Source: Arthrobacter sp. ZGTC412 (GTDB lineage: Bacteria > Actinomycetota > Actinomycetes > Actinomycetales > Micrococcaceae). Taken from it: a DNA stretch of 64,000 bases. The notes beneath the pieces are model-generated. The model saw only the letters and a program-made list of their open reading frames with translations. It was not told the origin of the DNA and did not search any database. The stretch is from assembly GCF_002929215.1 (NCBI RefSeq), contig NZ_PJII01000022.1, forward strand, positions 1 to 64,000. The letters run 5' to 3'. A program made the position numbers and the translations under genes. Each line of letters opens with the position of its first letter. Within the stretch, counting starts at the first letter, position 1. Shown in pieces: positions 35,157 through 43,622 of this stretch.

Positions 35157-36022
35157 CGGCTGTTCTTGCAGTCGCCCTGGTACTGGCTGCGGTGTTGATT
35201 CTTCGCCCGCCCCGGGGCGGGCCGGCGAGGTTTCGTCGTGCAACTGGTGGTTCCGCTCCTTCAATGGCTGGCAGCACCTGGTCCCGTCTGTTCCAGCGGT
35301 TCAGGCCCGGCGGCAGGAAATTGGCAGAATCTGGTGCCGCGGTACCCATGACTCTTGTGGTTCAGCAACTGGCCGCACTGCTCAAAGGCGGGCGAACCCC
35401 CGCTCGGCTATGGGACGAGCTGTGGTTTGTATATGGCGCTGCCACACAGCACGGGTCCACGGGCCCGTCGGCGTCCGGGCTTGGTTCCGGGACACAACCG
35501 GCATCAACGTCCGACGGGGTACGTGCAGAAGCGGGAAGACTGAGGGCCAGCGGCCTGACCGGAGGGTCGGTTGCAATGCTGGCCGCAGCCCGCGCTGCTG
35601 CCGGCACCGGAACTCCGGTATCGGACGCCATCCGGCGTTCTTTGCCCGCAGCCTTTCCGAGGCCGGACAGGGAATTCCGGATCTGGTCGGAACTGGCAGC
35701 GTGCTTTGACATCGCAGAAGCAAGCGGCTGCCCACTGGCCGACGTGCTCACCAGGTTCGCGGCTCAGCTCGAAGTGGAGGACGACGCCGACGCCGCCCGG
35801 CAGACCGCCCTGGCCGGACCCAAGGCTACGGTCAGTCTGTTGACTTGGCTTCCCCTCATGGGGCTGGGCCTGGGAATCGCCCTTGGCGTGGACCCGCTGG
35901 CCATTCTGTTGGGTACCCCGCTGGGTCTCGCGGCGCTGGCGGCGGGGATTGCGCTGACCGTTGCGGGCAGGGTGTGGTCCGCAAAGCTGGTGGCAGCAGC
36001 GGCCGGTGCGGGGGTGCCATGA
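35153..36022 (+). CDS. tadB: TadB-like type II secretion F-domain membrane protein
   Basis: A 289-residue inner-membrane platform protein. The first helix is VTAVLAVALVLAAVLILRP; the cytoplasmic F domain in the middle includes LAACFDIAEASGCPLADVLTRFA; two helices at the C-terminus (LTWLPLMGLGLGIALGV and GLAALAAGIALTVAGRV) close it. I use the GTG at 35153, which overlaps the tadA stop; the longer frame upstream reads tadA out of frame. It ends overlapping tadC by four bases. Confidence 0.88.
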   Translation: MTAVLAVALVLAAVLILRPPRGGPARFRRATGGSAPSMAGSTWSRLFQRFRPGGRKLAESGAAVPMTLVVQQLAALLKGGRTPARLWDELWFVYGAATQHGSTGPSASGLGSGTQPASTSDGVRAEAGRLRASGLTGGSVAMLAAARAAAGTGTPVSDAIRRSLPAAFPRPDREFRIWSELAACFDIAEASGCPLADVLTRFAAQLEVEDDADAARQTALAGPKATVSLLTWLPLMGLGLGIALGVDPLAILLGTPLGLAALAAGIALTVAGRVWSAKLVAAAAGAGVP

Positions 36023-36639
36023 TCGATCCCCGTATTCTGGCACTAGCACTCTTCCTCGCCATGGCCGGCGCAGCGTGTCTCCTGTGTCCCGGACGAGGTA
36101 GTACCCGGAGGCGGCTGCTCCACCTGGCGCCCGGGGAGATCGGGGTTTCGGACGCCGATCCGCCGGACGCGGACGGGCGGCCGCGGAACCGGGCCGGTCC
36201 TGACGGACTGAAAGACACTGCCATGATGCTCGAACTCGTGGCCGCCATGCTGGACGCAGGGTCCGGCATTGGGCGCTCCCTCGAACTGGTCTCAGCCTCT
36301 GCCTCCTGCCAATACAAGGAGGCCCTCCGGCCGGTTGTTTCGGCGCTGGCAATCGGAGCGGACTGGGAAACCGCGTGGCGCAGCTCTGCTGTCCGGCTGC
36401 CCGAAATTCTCGAGCTGCGGGACGCTTTGGGGTTCGCAGCGCTGACAGGTGCCCCGTCCTCGGCAATTCTCTACGCCCAGGCCGCCAGGCTCCGCCGCGA
36501 AAGGTTCCGTGCTGCCGAAAAGCGGGCAGCCTCGCTGGGCGTGAAGCTGGTTGTCCCGCTGGGCCTGTGTTCGCTGCCGGCCTTCATCTGCCTAGGCGTG
36601 GTACCCGTCCTGCTTGCCTTGGTCCCGTCCGGATCGTAG
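36019..36639 (+). CDS. tadC: TadC-like type II secretion F-domain membrane protein
   Basis: A 206-residue partner of TadB, with an N-terminal helix (ILALALFLAMAGAACLLC), a short F domain (MMLELVAAMLDAGSGIGRSLEL) and C-terminal helices (VKLVVPLGLCSLPAFICLGV, PVLLALVPSG). It is shorter than proteobacterial TadC (about 300) but typical of the actinobacterial set. The ATG overlaps the tadB stop. A 200-base gap follows before the pilin gene, with the ribosome binding site AGAAAGGAAA near its end, suggesting separate or boosted expression of the pilin. Confidence 0.85.
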   Translation: MIDPRILALALFLAMAGAACLLCPGRGSTRRRLLHLAPGEIGVSDADPPDADGRPRNRAGPDGLKDTAMMLELVAAMLDAGSGIGRSLELVSASASCQYKEALRPVVSALAIGADWETAWRSSAVRLPEILELRDALGFAALTGAPSSAILYAQAARLRRERFRAAEKRAASLGVKLVVPLGLCSLPAFICLGVVPVLLALVPSGS

Positions 36640-36839
36640 CCGGGACATGGAGTCAGCCGGAAGAGGCGGCAGCGGAAGACATGGCCAGCCTCACAAGGCC
36701 CCGCTCTTTCCCTCCACAACGATGAACAGACCTGACTTTTCCACTTACTTACACAACCGCGGGCCTTATCGCTCCGCGCGGGGCCCGGAAGAGTCGAAGC
36801 AGCCGGCAACCCTGCCGGCCCACAGAAAGGAAACACCCC

Positions 36840-37190
36840 ATGTCCATCAATCAGGACCGCCACTACGCCGCTGGAACCGCAGTCCTCACAGCAGCCCGAT
36901 CGAACACAAAACGACGCATCACCAGCGGCCAGTCCGCGTACGCGCACCAGGCCGGCACCCCTTCACTGCCTGCCAACGTGGTGGAGCTCTACCCCGGAGG
37001 AAGTGCTGCCCGCAATCGTTCCGGCGTACGCCGGCTGTTGGGGTCGGAAGCAGGGATGGCCACCGCGGAGTACGCCATCACGACTCTCGCCGCTGTCGGC
37101 TTTGCCGGGCTGCTGGTCTTCATCCTCCGCAGCGAGGAAGTACGGGGGTTCCTGCTGAACCTGATCCGCACGGCGCTGGCCTTGCCATGA
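36840..37190 (+). CDS. DUF4244 Flp-like prepilin
   Basis: A 116-residue small pilin. A basic, variable leader of 72 residues ends in G72, followed by M73-A-T-A-E77-Y-A-I and one hydrophobic helix (TTLAAVGFAGLLVFILRS). The Gly at -1 and Glu at +5 are the type IV prepilin peptidase rule, and the short helix-only mature part matches Flp pilins. No prepilin peptidase gene is in this cluster. AAAGGAAA lies about eight bases upstream of the ATG. It overlaps the TadE gene by ATGA. Confidence 0.85.
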   Translation: MSINQDRHYAAGTAVLTAARSNTKRRITSGQSAYAHQAGTPSLPANVVELYPGGSAARNRSGVRRLLGSEAGMATAEYAITTLAAVGFAGLLVFILRSEEVRGFLLNLIRTALALP

Positions 37191-37711
37191 CCTGCGCACC
37201 GGACGCGTTCCTTCGACTGTTTCCGGGTGAAAGCAACCGGAGGGGGAAGTGGCTGATGGCGGAAGCGGCCGGTCATTGCGGGCCAGGAGATAGTCGGCAC
37301 CGAAAAAAGAGCCGGCGGCTGGCCGAATCCCGCGGTGCCGTCACCGCCGAGTTTGCCGTGACGCTGCCTGCCGTCCTGCTGATGCTTGCCATGCTCCTCG
37401 CCGGTGCCGCGGCCGGTGTTACCCAGCTGCGGTTGGAAGAGGGAGCACGCGCCGGTGCGCGGGCCTTGGCCCGCGGCGACGATTCCGCCGCGGTGGAACG
37501 GATCGTCAGGACCCTCTCGGGCGCGTCAGCCTCGGCGGCTGTCGCAACTGAAGGCGAATGGCTCAGCGTCACCGTCACAGACCGGGTCGGTGGCCCGTTG
37601 GGGGCATCGATTCCTTGGACGCTGACAGCCCGTGCTTCGACCCGCAGTGAAACAGCAATCGCAAGCTCGCACGCACGGCTGGCTGCCGGGGTCGGGCCAA
37701 GCGCCGGATGA
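37187..37711 (+). CDS. tadE: TadE-like pseudopilin
   Basis: A 174-residue protein. After a 48-residue basic N-terminus comes RGAVTAEFAVTLPAVLLMLAM, a TadE-type helix with Gly at -1 and Glu at +5 for prepilin processing, then LLAGAAAGVTQLRLEEGARA and an extracytoplasmic domain. The ATG at 37187 overlaps the pilin stop; an internal ATG at 37256 follows AGGGGG by nine bases and would remove the first 23 residues, so the start is uncertain. It stands between the pilin and a second TadE-like gene. Confidence 0.8.
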   Translation: MTCAPDAFLRLFPGESNRRGKWLMAEAAGHCGPGDSRHRKKSRRLAESRGAVTAEFAVTLPAVLLMLAMLLAGAAAGVTQLRLEEGARAGARALARGDDSAAVERIVRTLSGASASAAVATEGEWLSVTVTDRVGGPLGASIPWTLTARASTRSETAIASSHARLAAGVGPSAG

Positions 37712-37743
37712 CGGGCTGGTGCAGCACAACAGGAAGGAACGCT

Positions 37744-38124
37744 GTGCAGAGAAAGTTCACCGCGCCCACGAAGCAAGACCCGGACTGCCCGGAACGCGGA
37801 TCCGGGACCGTCCTGGCCGCGGGACTGGCCTTGGTGGTGATGACGGCCATGGCGCTGTTGCTGCTTTTGGCGCAGTCGGCCGTGATGGCCACCAGGGCAG
37901 CCGCCGCCGCTGATCTTGCCGCGCTCGCCGGGGCGGATGCCCTGCGCGGCGTCACGGACGGGGATCCCTGTACGGTGGCCGCGGAAGTTGCTGCACGGCA
38001 TGCTGCCACCGTGCTCAGCTGCTCCCAAGGGGAGGGCCACACTCTCGAAGTCATGACTGAGCTGACGGAAAGGACCATCCTGGGTACAGCCACCGGCCGC
38101 GCCCGGGCGGGACCTCCCCCTTAG
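37744..38124 (+). CDS. TadE-like protein of the helicase/secretion neighbourhood (Rv3654c-type)
   Basis: A 126-residue protein with a short basic leader, the RGSGTVLAAGLALVVMTAMA helix and a secreted helical tail (ARAAAAADLAALAGADALRG), matching the actinobacterial TadE/TadG-like family (Rv3654c in Mycobacterium). It lacks the Glu+5 of TadE. I chose the GTG at 37744 because AAGGA lies five bases upstream; an ATG at 37708 overlapping the previous stop is possible. It is the last gene of the tad unit and converges on the helicase gene. Confidence 0.8.
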   Translation: MQRKFTAPTKQDPDCPERGSGTVLAAGLALVVMTAMALLLLLAQSAVMATRAAAAADLAALAGADALRGVTDGDPCTVAAEVAARHAATVLSCSQGEGHTLEVMTELTERTILGTATGRARAGPPP

Positions 38125-38217
38125 CGCGCTGGTCCGCCCCTGAAGGGCGCTCCTTAACGCGCACGGGAGCTCCCCCAGTGAGGCGCGATCTCCCGCGAAG
38201 CAAGCGGTGGTTCGCTG

Positions 38218-40593
38218 TCAGCGCTGGGCTTCCACGCCCAACGCACTGCCTTCGGTGGCGTCCTTAAGCAGGACTTCGAGCAGGGTAACTGCGGCTGCCT
38301 TGTCCAGGGGATTGTTTTTGTTCCCGCATTTGGGCGACTGGACGCAGGAGGGACAGCCGGATTCACACTCGCAGGCCTTGATGGCGTCCCGTGTCGCCGC
38401 CAGCCAAACCTTGGCCTTGTCGAAACCGCGTTCGGCAAAACCGGCCCCGCCGGGGTGCCCGTCATACACAAAAATGGTGGGCACCCCGGTGTCGGCATGC
38501 AGGGCAGTGGATACACCACCGATATCCCACCGGTCACTGGAGGCCACCAGGGGAAGGAGTCCGATGGCTGCATGCTCCGCCGCGTGCAGGGCGCCGGGGA
38601 ACTGGGCTTCGATCAGTCCGGCTGCTGCGAGGGACCGGTTGTCCACCACAAACCATACGGCCTTGGTGAACAGGTCCCTGGCGCCCAGATCGAGCGGTTC
38701 CTCGCCGAGGATCTCATTGGAAATCAGTGCCTTGCGTTGAAAGGAGACCACCTGGGTGGTGACCTTCACGTCACCGAAATGCAGCGAAACGTCGCCCCAT
38801 GTCGCGCTGCGCTGGGTTTCCAGCACCTCGATCTGGGTTACATCCCGCGCGGTGGTGTAGTAGTCCGGGTTGGCGCGGCGGACCACTACGCAGTGGTCGT
38901 CTTCGTTGAGGTCCTCCACCACGTAGCTGTCGCCCTGGTGAATGTAAACGGCACCGGTGTGAGCCTGGTAGTGGGTCTGGGGAGAGTCCATCGTTCCAAG
39001 GAGGGAGCCAGTGTCAGCGTCGACAATGCTCACGGGCCCCCCGCCGTCAGCCCTCAGGTTCACCATTGCAGCGGCGCTCTGTGAATGCGTCCAAAACCAG
39101 CCGGCAGGCCGGCGACGAAGATATCCTTGGGCTACCAGGCGGTCCAGGAGCCCTTCCGCGGTGCTCCCGAACAGCTCAAGCTCCCCGGCACCGAGCGGAA
39201 GTTCGGCCGCAGCGGCGCACAGGTGGGGGCCGAGCACATAGGGATTCGACGGGTCGAAGACAGTAGCTTCCACCGAGACATCGAAGATGGCTTCCGGATG
39301 GTTCACCAGGAATGTGTCCAGCGGATCGTCGCTGGCAACAAACGCCGCGATAGCGTCCTGCCCCGCCCGGCCGGCCCGCCCGATCTGCTGGAAAAGCGAA
39401 GCCCTGGTGCCTGGCCAGCCGGCCACCAGGACAGCGTCCAGCCCGGAAATGTCGATACCCAACTCCAGGGCAGAGGTGCTCGAAACACCCAGGAGCCTGC
39501 CGGAGCGCAGCGCCTTTTCCACGGCCCGGCGTTCCTCGGGAAGGTATCCGGAACGGTAGGCAGCCACACGCTGCGGCAGGCTGGGATCCACCTCGTCCAG
39601 CAGGCGTTTGGTGATGGACGAGATAGTCTCGGCCCCGCGCCGGGACTTGATGAAGGCGATGGTGCGGATCTGCGCTGACACCAGGTTCGCCAGCAGGTCC
39701 GCAGTTTCCGCAATAGCGGTGCGCCGTTCCTTGGCACCGTTCTCGCCCTTCACTTCGGTCAGGGCAGGTTCCCAGAACGCCACGGTGGTGGCACCATGCG
39801 GTGAACCATCCTCCGACACCGCCTTGACGGGCGCTCCGATGAGCCGGGCAAAGGAGACATCAGGCTCGGAAGCGGTTGCTGAAGCCGCGATGAAAACAGG
39901 TTCCGGAAAGGCCGATCCCGCTCCGTAGTATGCGCAGATCCGCCGCAGCCGGCGCATCAGGTTGGCGACGTGCGAACCGAAAACGCCCCGGTAGCTGTGC
40001 GCCTCGTCCACGATCACATAGCGAAGGCGGCGGAAAAACCCCGCCCACCAGGCGTGATTGGGAAGGATGCCAAAGTGCAGCATGTCCGGGTTGGCCAGGA
40101 TGAAATTGGCATGGTCACGGATCCACCGCCGGGACGCCGGGTCGGTGTCGCCGTCGTAAGTCTCCGCGCGGACGGTGGGCAGTTTCAACGCCCTGATGGC
40201 GTTTAACTGGTCGGCCGCGAGGGCCTTGGTGGGGGACAGATAGAGGGTGACGGCGCCGTCGTCGTGGATCTTTCCGGGGTCGGCAAGAACCCGCAGTTCC
40301 GAGCGGTGGATGGCATCCAGCGCCGGCAACTGATAGGCGAGGGACTTTCCGGAGGCGGTCCCGGTGGCAACCACAACATGGTCCCCGCCGTGGGCGATGT
40401 TTGCCGCTTCAACCTGATGGCGGTAAGGCTCCTGGACGCCAAGCGAACCATAAGCAGCCACCAGATCCGGGTGGACCCAGCCCGGCCACTGCTCGTGAAC
40501 GGCCTCGCGGGCGGGGATGGTGCGGACATGACGGAGCTGTTCCGGGTCCGGGCCGCGGCCCAGCAAGGGAATCAGGGAGTCATGGGGGTTCAC
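38218..40593 (-). CDS. DEAH-box helicase, MrfA/YprA-like
   Basis: A 791-residue superfamily 2 helicase. Motif I is ATGTASGKSLAYQLPAL, motif II DEAHSY, motif III SATASEP, motif VI QQIGRAGRAG. The C-terminal domain has the four-cysteine zinc cluster of the MrfA family (CECESGCPSCVQSPKCGNKNN). MrfA in Bacillus is a 3'-5' DNA helicase for mitomycin-type crosslink repair. The gene is convergent with the tad cluster, the arrangement known as the helicase/secretion neighbourhood in Actinobacteria; why they stay together is not known. The start ATG follows a short spacer from the palindrome at 40649-40668. Confidence 0.9.
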   Translation of the reverse strand: MNPHDSLIPLLGRGPDPEQLRHVRTIPAREAVHEQWPGWVHPDLVAAYGSLGVQEPYRHQVEAANIAHGGDHVVVATGTASGKSLAYQLPALDAIHRSELRVLADPGKIHDDGAVTLYLSPTKALAADQLNAIRALKLPTVRAETYDGDTDPASRRWIRDHANFILANPDMLHFGILPNHAWWAGFFRRLRYVIVDEAHSYRGVFGSHVANLMRRLRRICAYYGAGSAFPEPVFIAASATASEPDVSFARLIGAPVKAVSEDGSPHGATTVAFWEPALTEVKGENGAKERRTAIAETADLLANLVSAQIRTIAFIKSRRGAETISSITKRLLDEVDPSLPQRVAAYRSGYLPEERRAVEKALRSGRLLGVSSTSALELGIDISGLDAVLVAGWPGTRASLFQQIGRAGRAGQDAIAAFVASDDPLDTFLVNHPEAIFDVSVEATVFDPSNPYVLGPHLCAAAAELPLGAGELELFGSTAEGLLDRLVAQGYLRRRPAGWFWTHSQSAAAMVNLRADGGGPVSIVDADTGSLLGTMDSPQTHYQAHTGAVYIHQGDSYVVEDLNEDDHCVVVRRANPDYYTTARDVTQIEVLETQRSATWGDVSLHFGDVKVTTQVVSFQRKALISNEILGEEPLDLGARDLFTKAVWFVVDNRSLAAAGLIEAQFPGALHAAEHAAIGLLPLVASSDRWDIGGVSTALHADTGVPTIFVYDGHPGGAGFAERGFDKAKVWLAATRDAIKACECESGCPSCVQSPKCGNKNNPLDKAAAVTLLEVLLKDATEGSALGVEAQR

Positions 40594-40648
40594 CCCAATA
40601 TTCTTTCACCCCGCAACAGACCAGCTGGCCCGGTTCGCCCTAGGGGTA

Positions 40649-40668
40649 ACCGGACCGGCCGGTCCGGT
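40649..40668. other. Perfect 20-base palindrome upstream of the helicase gene
   Basis: ACCGGACCGGCCGGTCCGGT reads the same on both strands. It sits between the GNAT gene stop and the helicase start, both on the minus strand, 55 bases before the helicase ATG. It could be a terminator hairpin for the GNAT gene (8-base-pair stem, no U tract) or an operator for the helicase gene. Confidence 0.45.
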
Positions 40669-40677
40669 GGCGCGTGG

Positions 40678-41370
40678 TCAGCTCAGGGACAGATCGGCCC
40701 CGTCGCGGGATGCCGAAAGCATCAGCACACGCGAGACGGTGGTCCAGCCCAGGTGGGAATACAGCTTCTGGCCGTCCAGGGATGCCAGCAGCAGACCAGA
40801 TGAGACGTCATGTTCAAAAGCCTGCGCCGCCAGCGCCCGCATGATAAAACTGCCGAGGCCACGCCGCTGGAAGTCCGGTTCGGTGATGATTTTGTCGAAC
40901 ACTGCGGTATCGCCCACCACAAAAACCCGGCCGCTGGCGGCGAGAGTCTCCCCGGCACGGACAACGGCGTAGTGCACACCGTCCTGCACGGACGTTGTCA
41001 GGGCGAGGTCATCATCCGAAAGCCAGGGATCCTCAGCATCCTGTGTCTCCATGTCCACAATCATCATGGCCTGCGAGTCGGAGGTGACGTTCAATCCTTG
41101 CTGCAGGGCAAGGACGGAATACCGCGCGTGGTCGTTGGTCAGGATGGTCAGGCCCCTCGCCGGCACTTCCGCGGTCTTTGCAGCCAAGGCCGCAAATTCG
41201 CTGTCCGTGGGCTCGGAAGCGAAAAACTCCCATTCCCCGGTGGTGTCGGCGCGAAGCGCGGCGGGGAAGCGGCCTTCGGAGGATGTCCGGTATCCGCGAC
41301 AGCCTGCCCAGCCGGCAACCCACACTTCGAGAAGGCCAGTGATGTCATTAACCATGGTTTCCGGGCTCAT
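40678..41370 (-). CDS. GNAT-family N-acetyltransferase
   Basis: A 230-residue acetyltransferase. The GNAT acetyl-CoA site is in IITEPDFQRRGLGSFIMRAL (Q/R-x2-G-x-G/A), and SHLGWTTVSRVLM follows as the last strand-helix pair. The N-terminal half (residues 1-110) is a divergent GNAT-like or regulatory domain. The acceptor is unknown. The ATG at 41370 lacks a clear ribosome binding site; the next Met (41355) is possible. It is divergent from trhO. Confidence 0.85.
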   Translation of the reverse strand: MSPETMVNDITGLLEVWVAGWAGCRGYRTSSEGRFPAALRADTTGEWEFFASEPTDSEFAALAAKTAEVPARGLTILTNDHARYSVLALQQGLNVTSDSQAMMIVDMETQDAEDPWLSDDDLALTTSVQDGVHYAVVRAGETLAASGRVFVVGDTAVFDKIITEPDFQRRGLGSFIMRALAAQAFEHDVSSGLLLASLDGQKLYSHLGWTTVSRVLMLSASRDGADLSLS

Positions 41371-41530
41371 GGGATGAGACTATTCCAGCGCGGTCACAAT
41401 CAACAGGGGTGTGCAGGGGAGAAGCCCGGTACTTATGTAATTGTGATGAGCCAGGATGACGTTCCTCCTGGAGTGCGCGATAGAACGGGACCGGCGGGCT
41501 GCCGGAACCCAAGCCGGTACCCTTAAATAC

Positions 41531-42424
41531 GTGGCTTTGAACCGAATTGTGCTCTTTTACGGCTTTACCCCCATCGCGGACCCGGAAGCGGTGCGGCTCT
41601 GGCAGCGTGCGCTCTGCGAGAAGCTGGGGCTGACCGGCCGCATCCTCATCTCCAAGGACGGCATCAACGCCACGGTGGGCGGCGAGATCAGCGCCGTCAA
41701 GCAGTATGTCAAGACCACCCGTGAATACAAAGGGTTTTACGGCATCGACGTCAAATGGTCCGATGGCGGCGCAGAGGATTTCCCGCGGCTCAGCGTCAAA
41801 GTGCGCGATGAGATCGTCTCCTTTGGCGCGCCGGGCGAACTCAAGGTTGATGCCAACGGCGTGGTGGGCGGCGGCACCCACCTCAAGCCCGAAGAGCTGC
41901 ACAAGCTCGTTGACGCCAAAAAACAGGGCGGCGAAGAGGTTGTCTTCTTCGACGGCCGGAACGCGTTCGAGGCCCAGATCGGCCGCTTCAAGGACGCGGT
42001 GGTGCCGGACGTTGCCACTACCCACGACTTCATCAAGGAGCTCGAGTCCGGCAAGTACGACTCCCTTAAGGACAAGCCTGTAGTGACTTACTGCACCGGC
42101 GGCATCCGCTGCGAGGTGCTCTCCAGCCTCATGGTCAACCGCGGCTTCAAGGAGGTTTACCAGCTGGACGGCGGCATTGTCCGGTACGGGGAAACCTTCA
42201 AGGACCAGGGCCTGTGGGAAGGCTCGCTCTACGTCTTCGACAAGCGCATGCACCTCGAGTTCAGCGAGGACGCCAAAACCATCGGAGAATGCACCCGCTG
42301 CGCGGCCCCTACCAGCAAATTCGAAAACTGCTCCAACCCCAGCTGCCGCACCCTCACCCTGTACTGCGCCGAGTGCGCTTCCAGCCCGGAAACCCTGCGG
42401 TGCCCGCAAGGCTGCACCGCCTAG
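41531..42424 (+). CDS. trhO: tRNA uridine(34) hydroxylase (rhodanese family)
   Basis: A 297-residue enzyme that hydroxylates U34 of certain tRNAs in the cytoplasm (TrhO/YceA family). The N-terminal acylphosphatase-like domain includes [14 protein letters not shown]. The rhodanese domain carries the active cysteine in YCTGGIRCE. The C-terminus has a cysteine-rich zinc-binding tail (CTRC, NCSNPSC, YCAEC, CPQGC). The start is the GTG at 41531; no Shine-Dalgarno precedes it, so it may be leaderless. Extension to the ATG at 41456 is not conserved. Confidence 0.92.
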   Translation: MALNRIVLFYGFTPIADPEAVRLWQRALCEKLGLTGRILISKDGINATVGGEISAVKQYVKTTREYKGFYGIDVKWSDGGAEDFPRLSVKVRDEIVSFGAPGELKVDANGVVGGGTHLKPEELHKLVDAKKQGGEEVVFFDGRNAFEAQIGRFKDAVVPDVATTHDFIKELESGKYDSLKDKPVVTYCTGGIRCEVLSSLMVNRGFKEVYQLDGGIVRYGETFKDQGLWEGSLYVFDKRMHLEFSEDAKTIGECTRCAAPTSKFENCSNPSCRTLTLYCAECASSPETLRCPQGCTA

Positions 42425-42471
42425 GAATCCGTCAAGCAAGCAGACGTACCAGGCTGCCAGGCAAACAGATG

Positions 42472-43041
42472 TCACAGGCGCCGGAGGCGGTAGGCGTAGT
42501 TGGCACTCCGCCTGGCCTCCACCGTGATACTCAATGCAGTTTCCGTGGACAGATAGATGACGTTTTCGCGGTTGACCCCGCACCGCAGCCCCATGTCCAC
42601 AAGGGTGAGTGAGTCGCTCTTTACGGTGAAGGTCACCCGCCGCTGGCTTCGGCAGGTCAGCGCCAGCGCGTAGGTGCCGGTTTCCAGCACGGCTGTTGCT
42701 TCCGTCCGGTCCTCACCCGCCGCCAGCAGCCCGGCGCCCGCATGGACTACCGGATGCCCGGTCTCCGGCAGCGTCCGCGCCACCCATGCTTCAAGCTCGG
42801 CCTCACTGACGGGCTCGCGCCGCATCGGGTCCCGGGTGAACGCGGGCGCCGGGGCAACCGTCTCCCCGGCTTCAGCAGCATCGCTCCGGTTCCGGCCGTC
42901 GTCGTACGTGTATTCACAGCCGCCCAGCGCCAGCCCTGCCGTCAGGACAACACTGAGGACGGCGGCCGCTGGGTTCCGCTTTAGCGGCTCCCGGGCGGTC
43001 CGCCCCGGAGAAGGCGCGGAGGACGTCCACACACTGGGCAT
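42472..43041 (-). CDS. Putative lipoprotein, paralogue of the adjacent gene
   Basis: A 189-residue predicted lipoprotein. A basic N-terminus is followed by the hydrophobic VLSVVLTAGLALGGC, with Cys of the lipobox LALGGC as the acylated residue. The mature part has an acidic spacer, then a C-terminal domain (residues 110-189) with YALALTCRSQRRVTFTV, GLRCG and YAYRLRRL. That domain aligns with the neighbouring lipoprotein: G-x-Y-x-L-x3-C, then F-x-V, V-D-x-G-x2-C, and YAY-x-L. The function is unknown. The start at 43041 lacks a clear ribosome binding site. Confidence 0.7.
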   Translation of the reverse strand: MPSVWTSSAPSPGRTAREPLKRNPAAAVLSVVLTAGLALGGCEYTYDDGRNRSDAAEAGETVAPAPAFTRDPMRREPVSEAELEAWVARTLPETGHPVVHAGAGLLAAGEDRTEATAVLETGTYALALTCRSQRRVTFTVKSDSLTLVDMGLRCGVNRENVIYLSTETALSITVEARRSANYAYRLRRL

Positions 43042-43079
43042 AGTCCGACTTTAAGCCCGCGCGCTCCCGCGGGCCATAC

Positions 43080-43553
43080 CTATTCTGCGGGTGTCAGGTG
43101 GTAGGCATAAATAAGGGGTGAGTCCACGCTGGAGGTGCTGACTTCCAGTGTCCCGGACCGAGGCAAAGTGATCCTGGTGATTTCCTTACTGCCGTTGCAG
43201 GCCGCTCCTGCGTCCACCACAGCCTCTCCATCCAGCGACACCGCGAAGAAGGCCTTGCCGCCGCCCTCGCAGGTTGCCGTCAGGGTGTATCGGCCGGCGG
43301 GGACGCCGGCCGCCTCCTGGATAATTCGGTCCCGGTTGAGGATCTTGCCGGCATCTCCGATAACGGTGCCAGGTGCGGTTGGCAGCGCAGTGGCCCGCCA
43401 CTCTGGAACGTCCGCGTTCTCGATCGAGACCACGGGCGAACACCCCGCCAGGGCCACCGCCATACCCGCAAGTGCCCAGGCCCTAAGCGGGAAGGGCCGG
43501 GTGCCGGCCGGCCGAGTCCGGGCGCGAGGAAGGATGGAAAGCGGTGTCGGCAT
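43080..43553 (-). CDS. Putative lipoprotein, paralogue of the adjacent gene
   Basis: A 157-residue predicted lipoprotein: basic leader, hydrophobic ALAGMAVALAGC with the lipobox cysteine, then a beta-rich domain. The C-terminal 80 residues (GRYTLTATCEGGGKAFFAV, VVDAGAACNG, YAYHLTPAE) share spacing of two cysteines and aromatic residues with the next gene, so the two arose by duplication. GGAGG lies just before the ATG. It is divergent from the methyltransferase gene. No partner or ligand is evident. Confidence 0.7.
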   Translation of the reverse strand: MPTPLSILPRARTRPAGTRPFPLRAWALAGMAVALAGCSPVVSIENADVPEWRATALPTAPGTVIGDAGKILNRDRIIQEAAGVPAGRYTLTATCEGGGKAFFAVSLDGEAVVDAGAACNGSKEITRITLPRSGTLEVSTSSVDSPLIYAYHLTPAE

Positions 43554-43622
43554 ACCTCCACGCTACCCCGTCCGGGGGCGTGGCCCGGTTTCGAGCTCCC
43601 GGCGCCGGACTAAACTTGGGCG

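Noticed and set aside
33567-35264. A 565-residue open frame on the minus strand opposite the CpaE-like and tadA genes
   Set aside because: Shadow frame spanning two real genes that overlap by ATGA; no domain or start signal.
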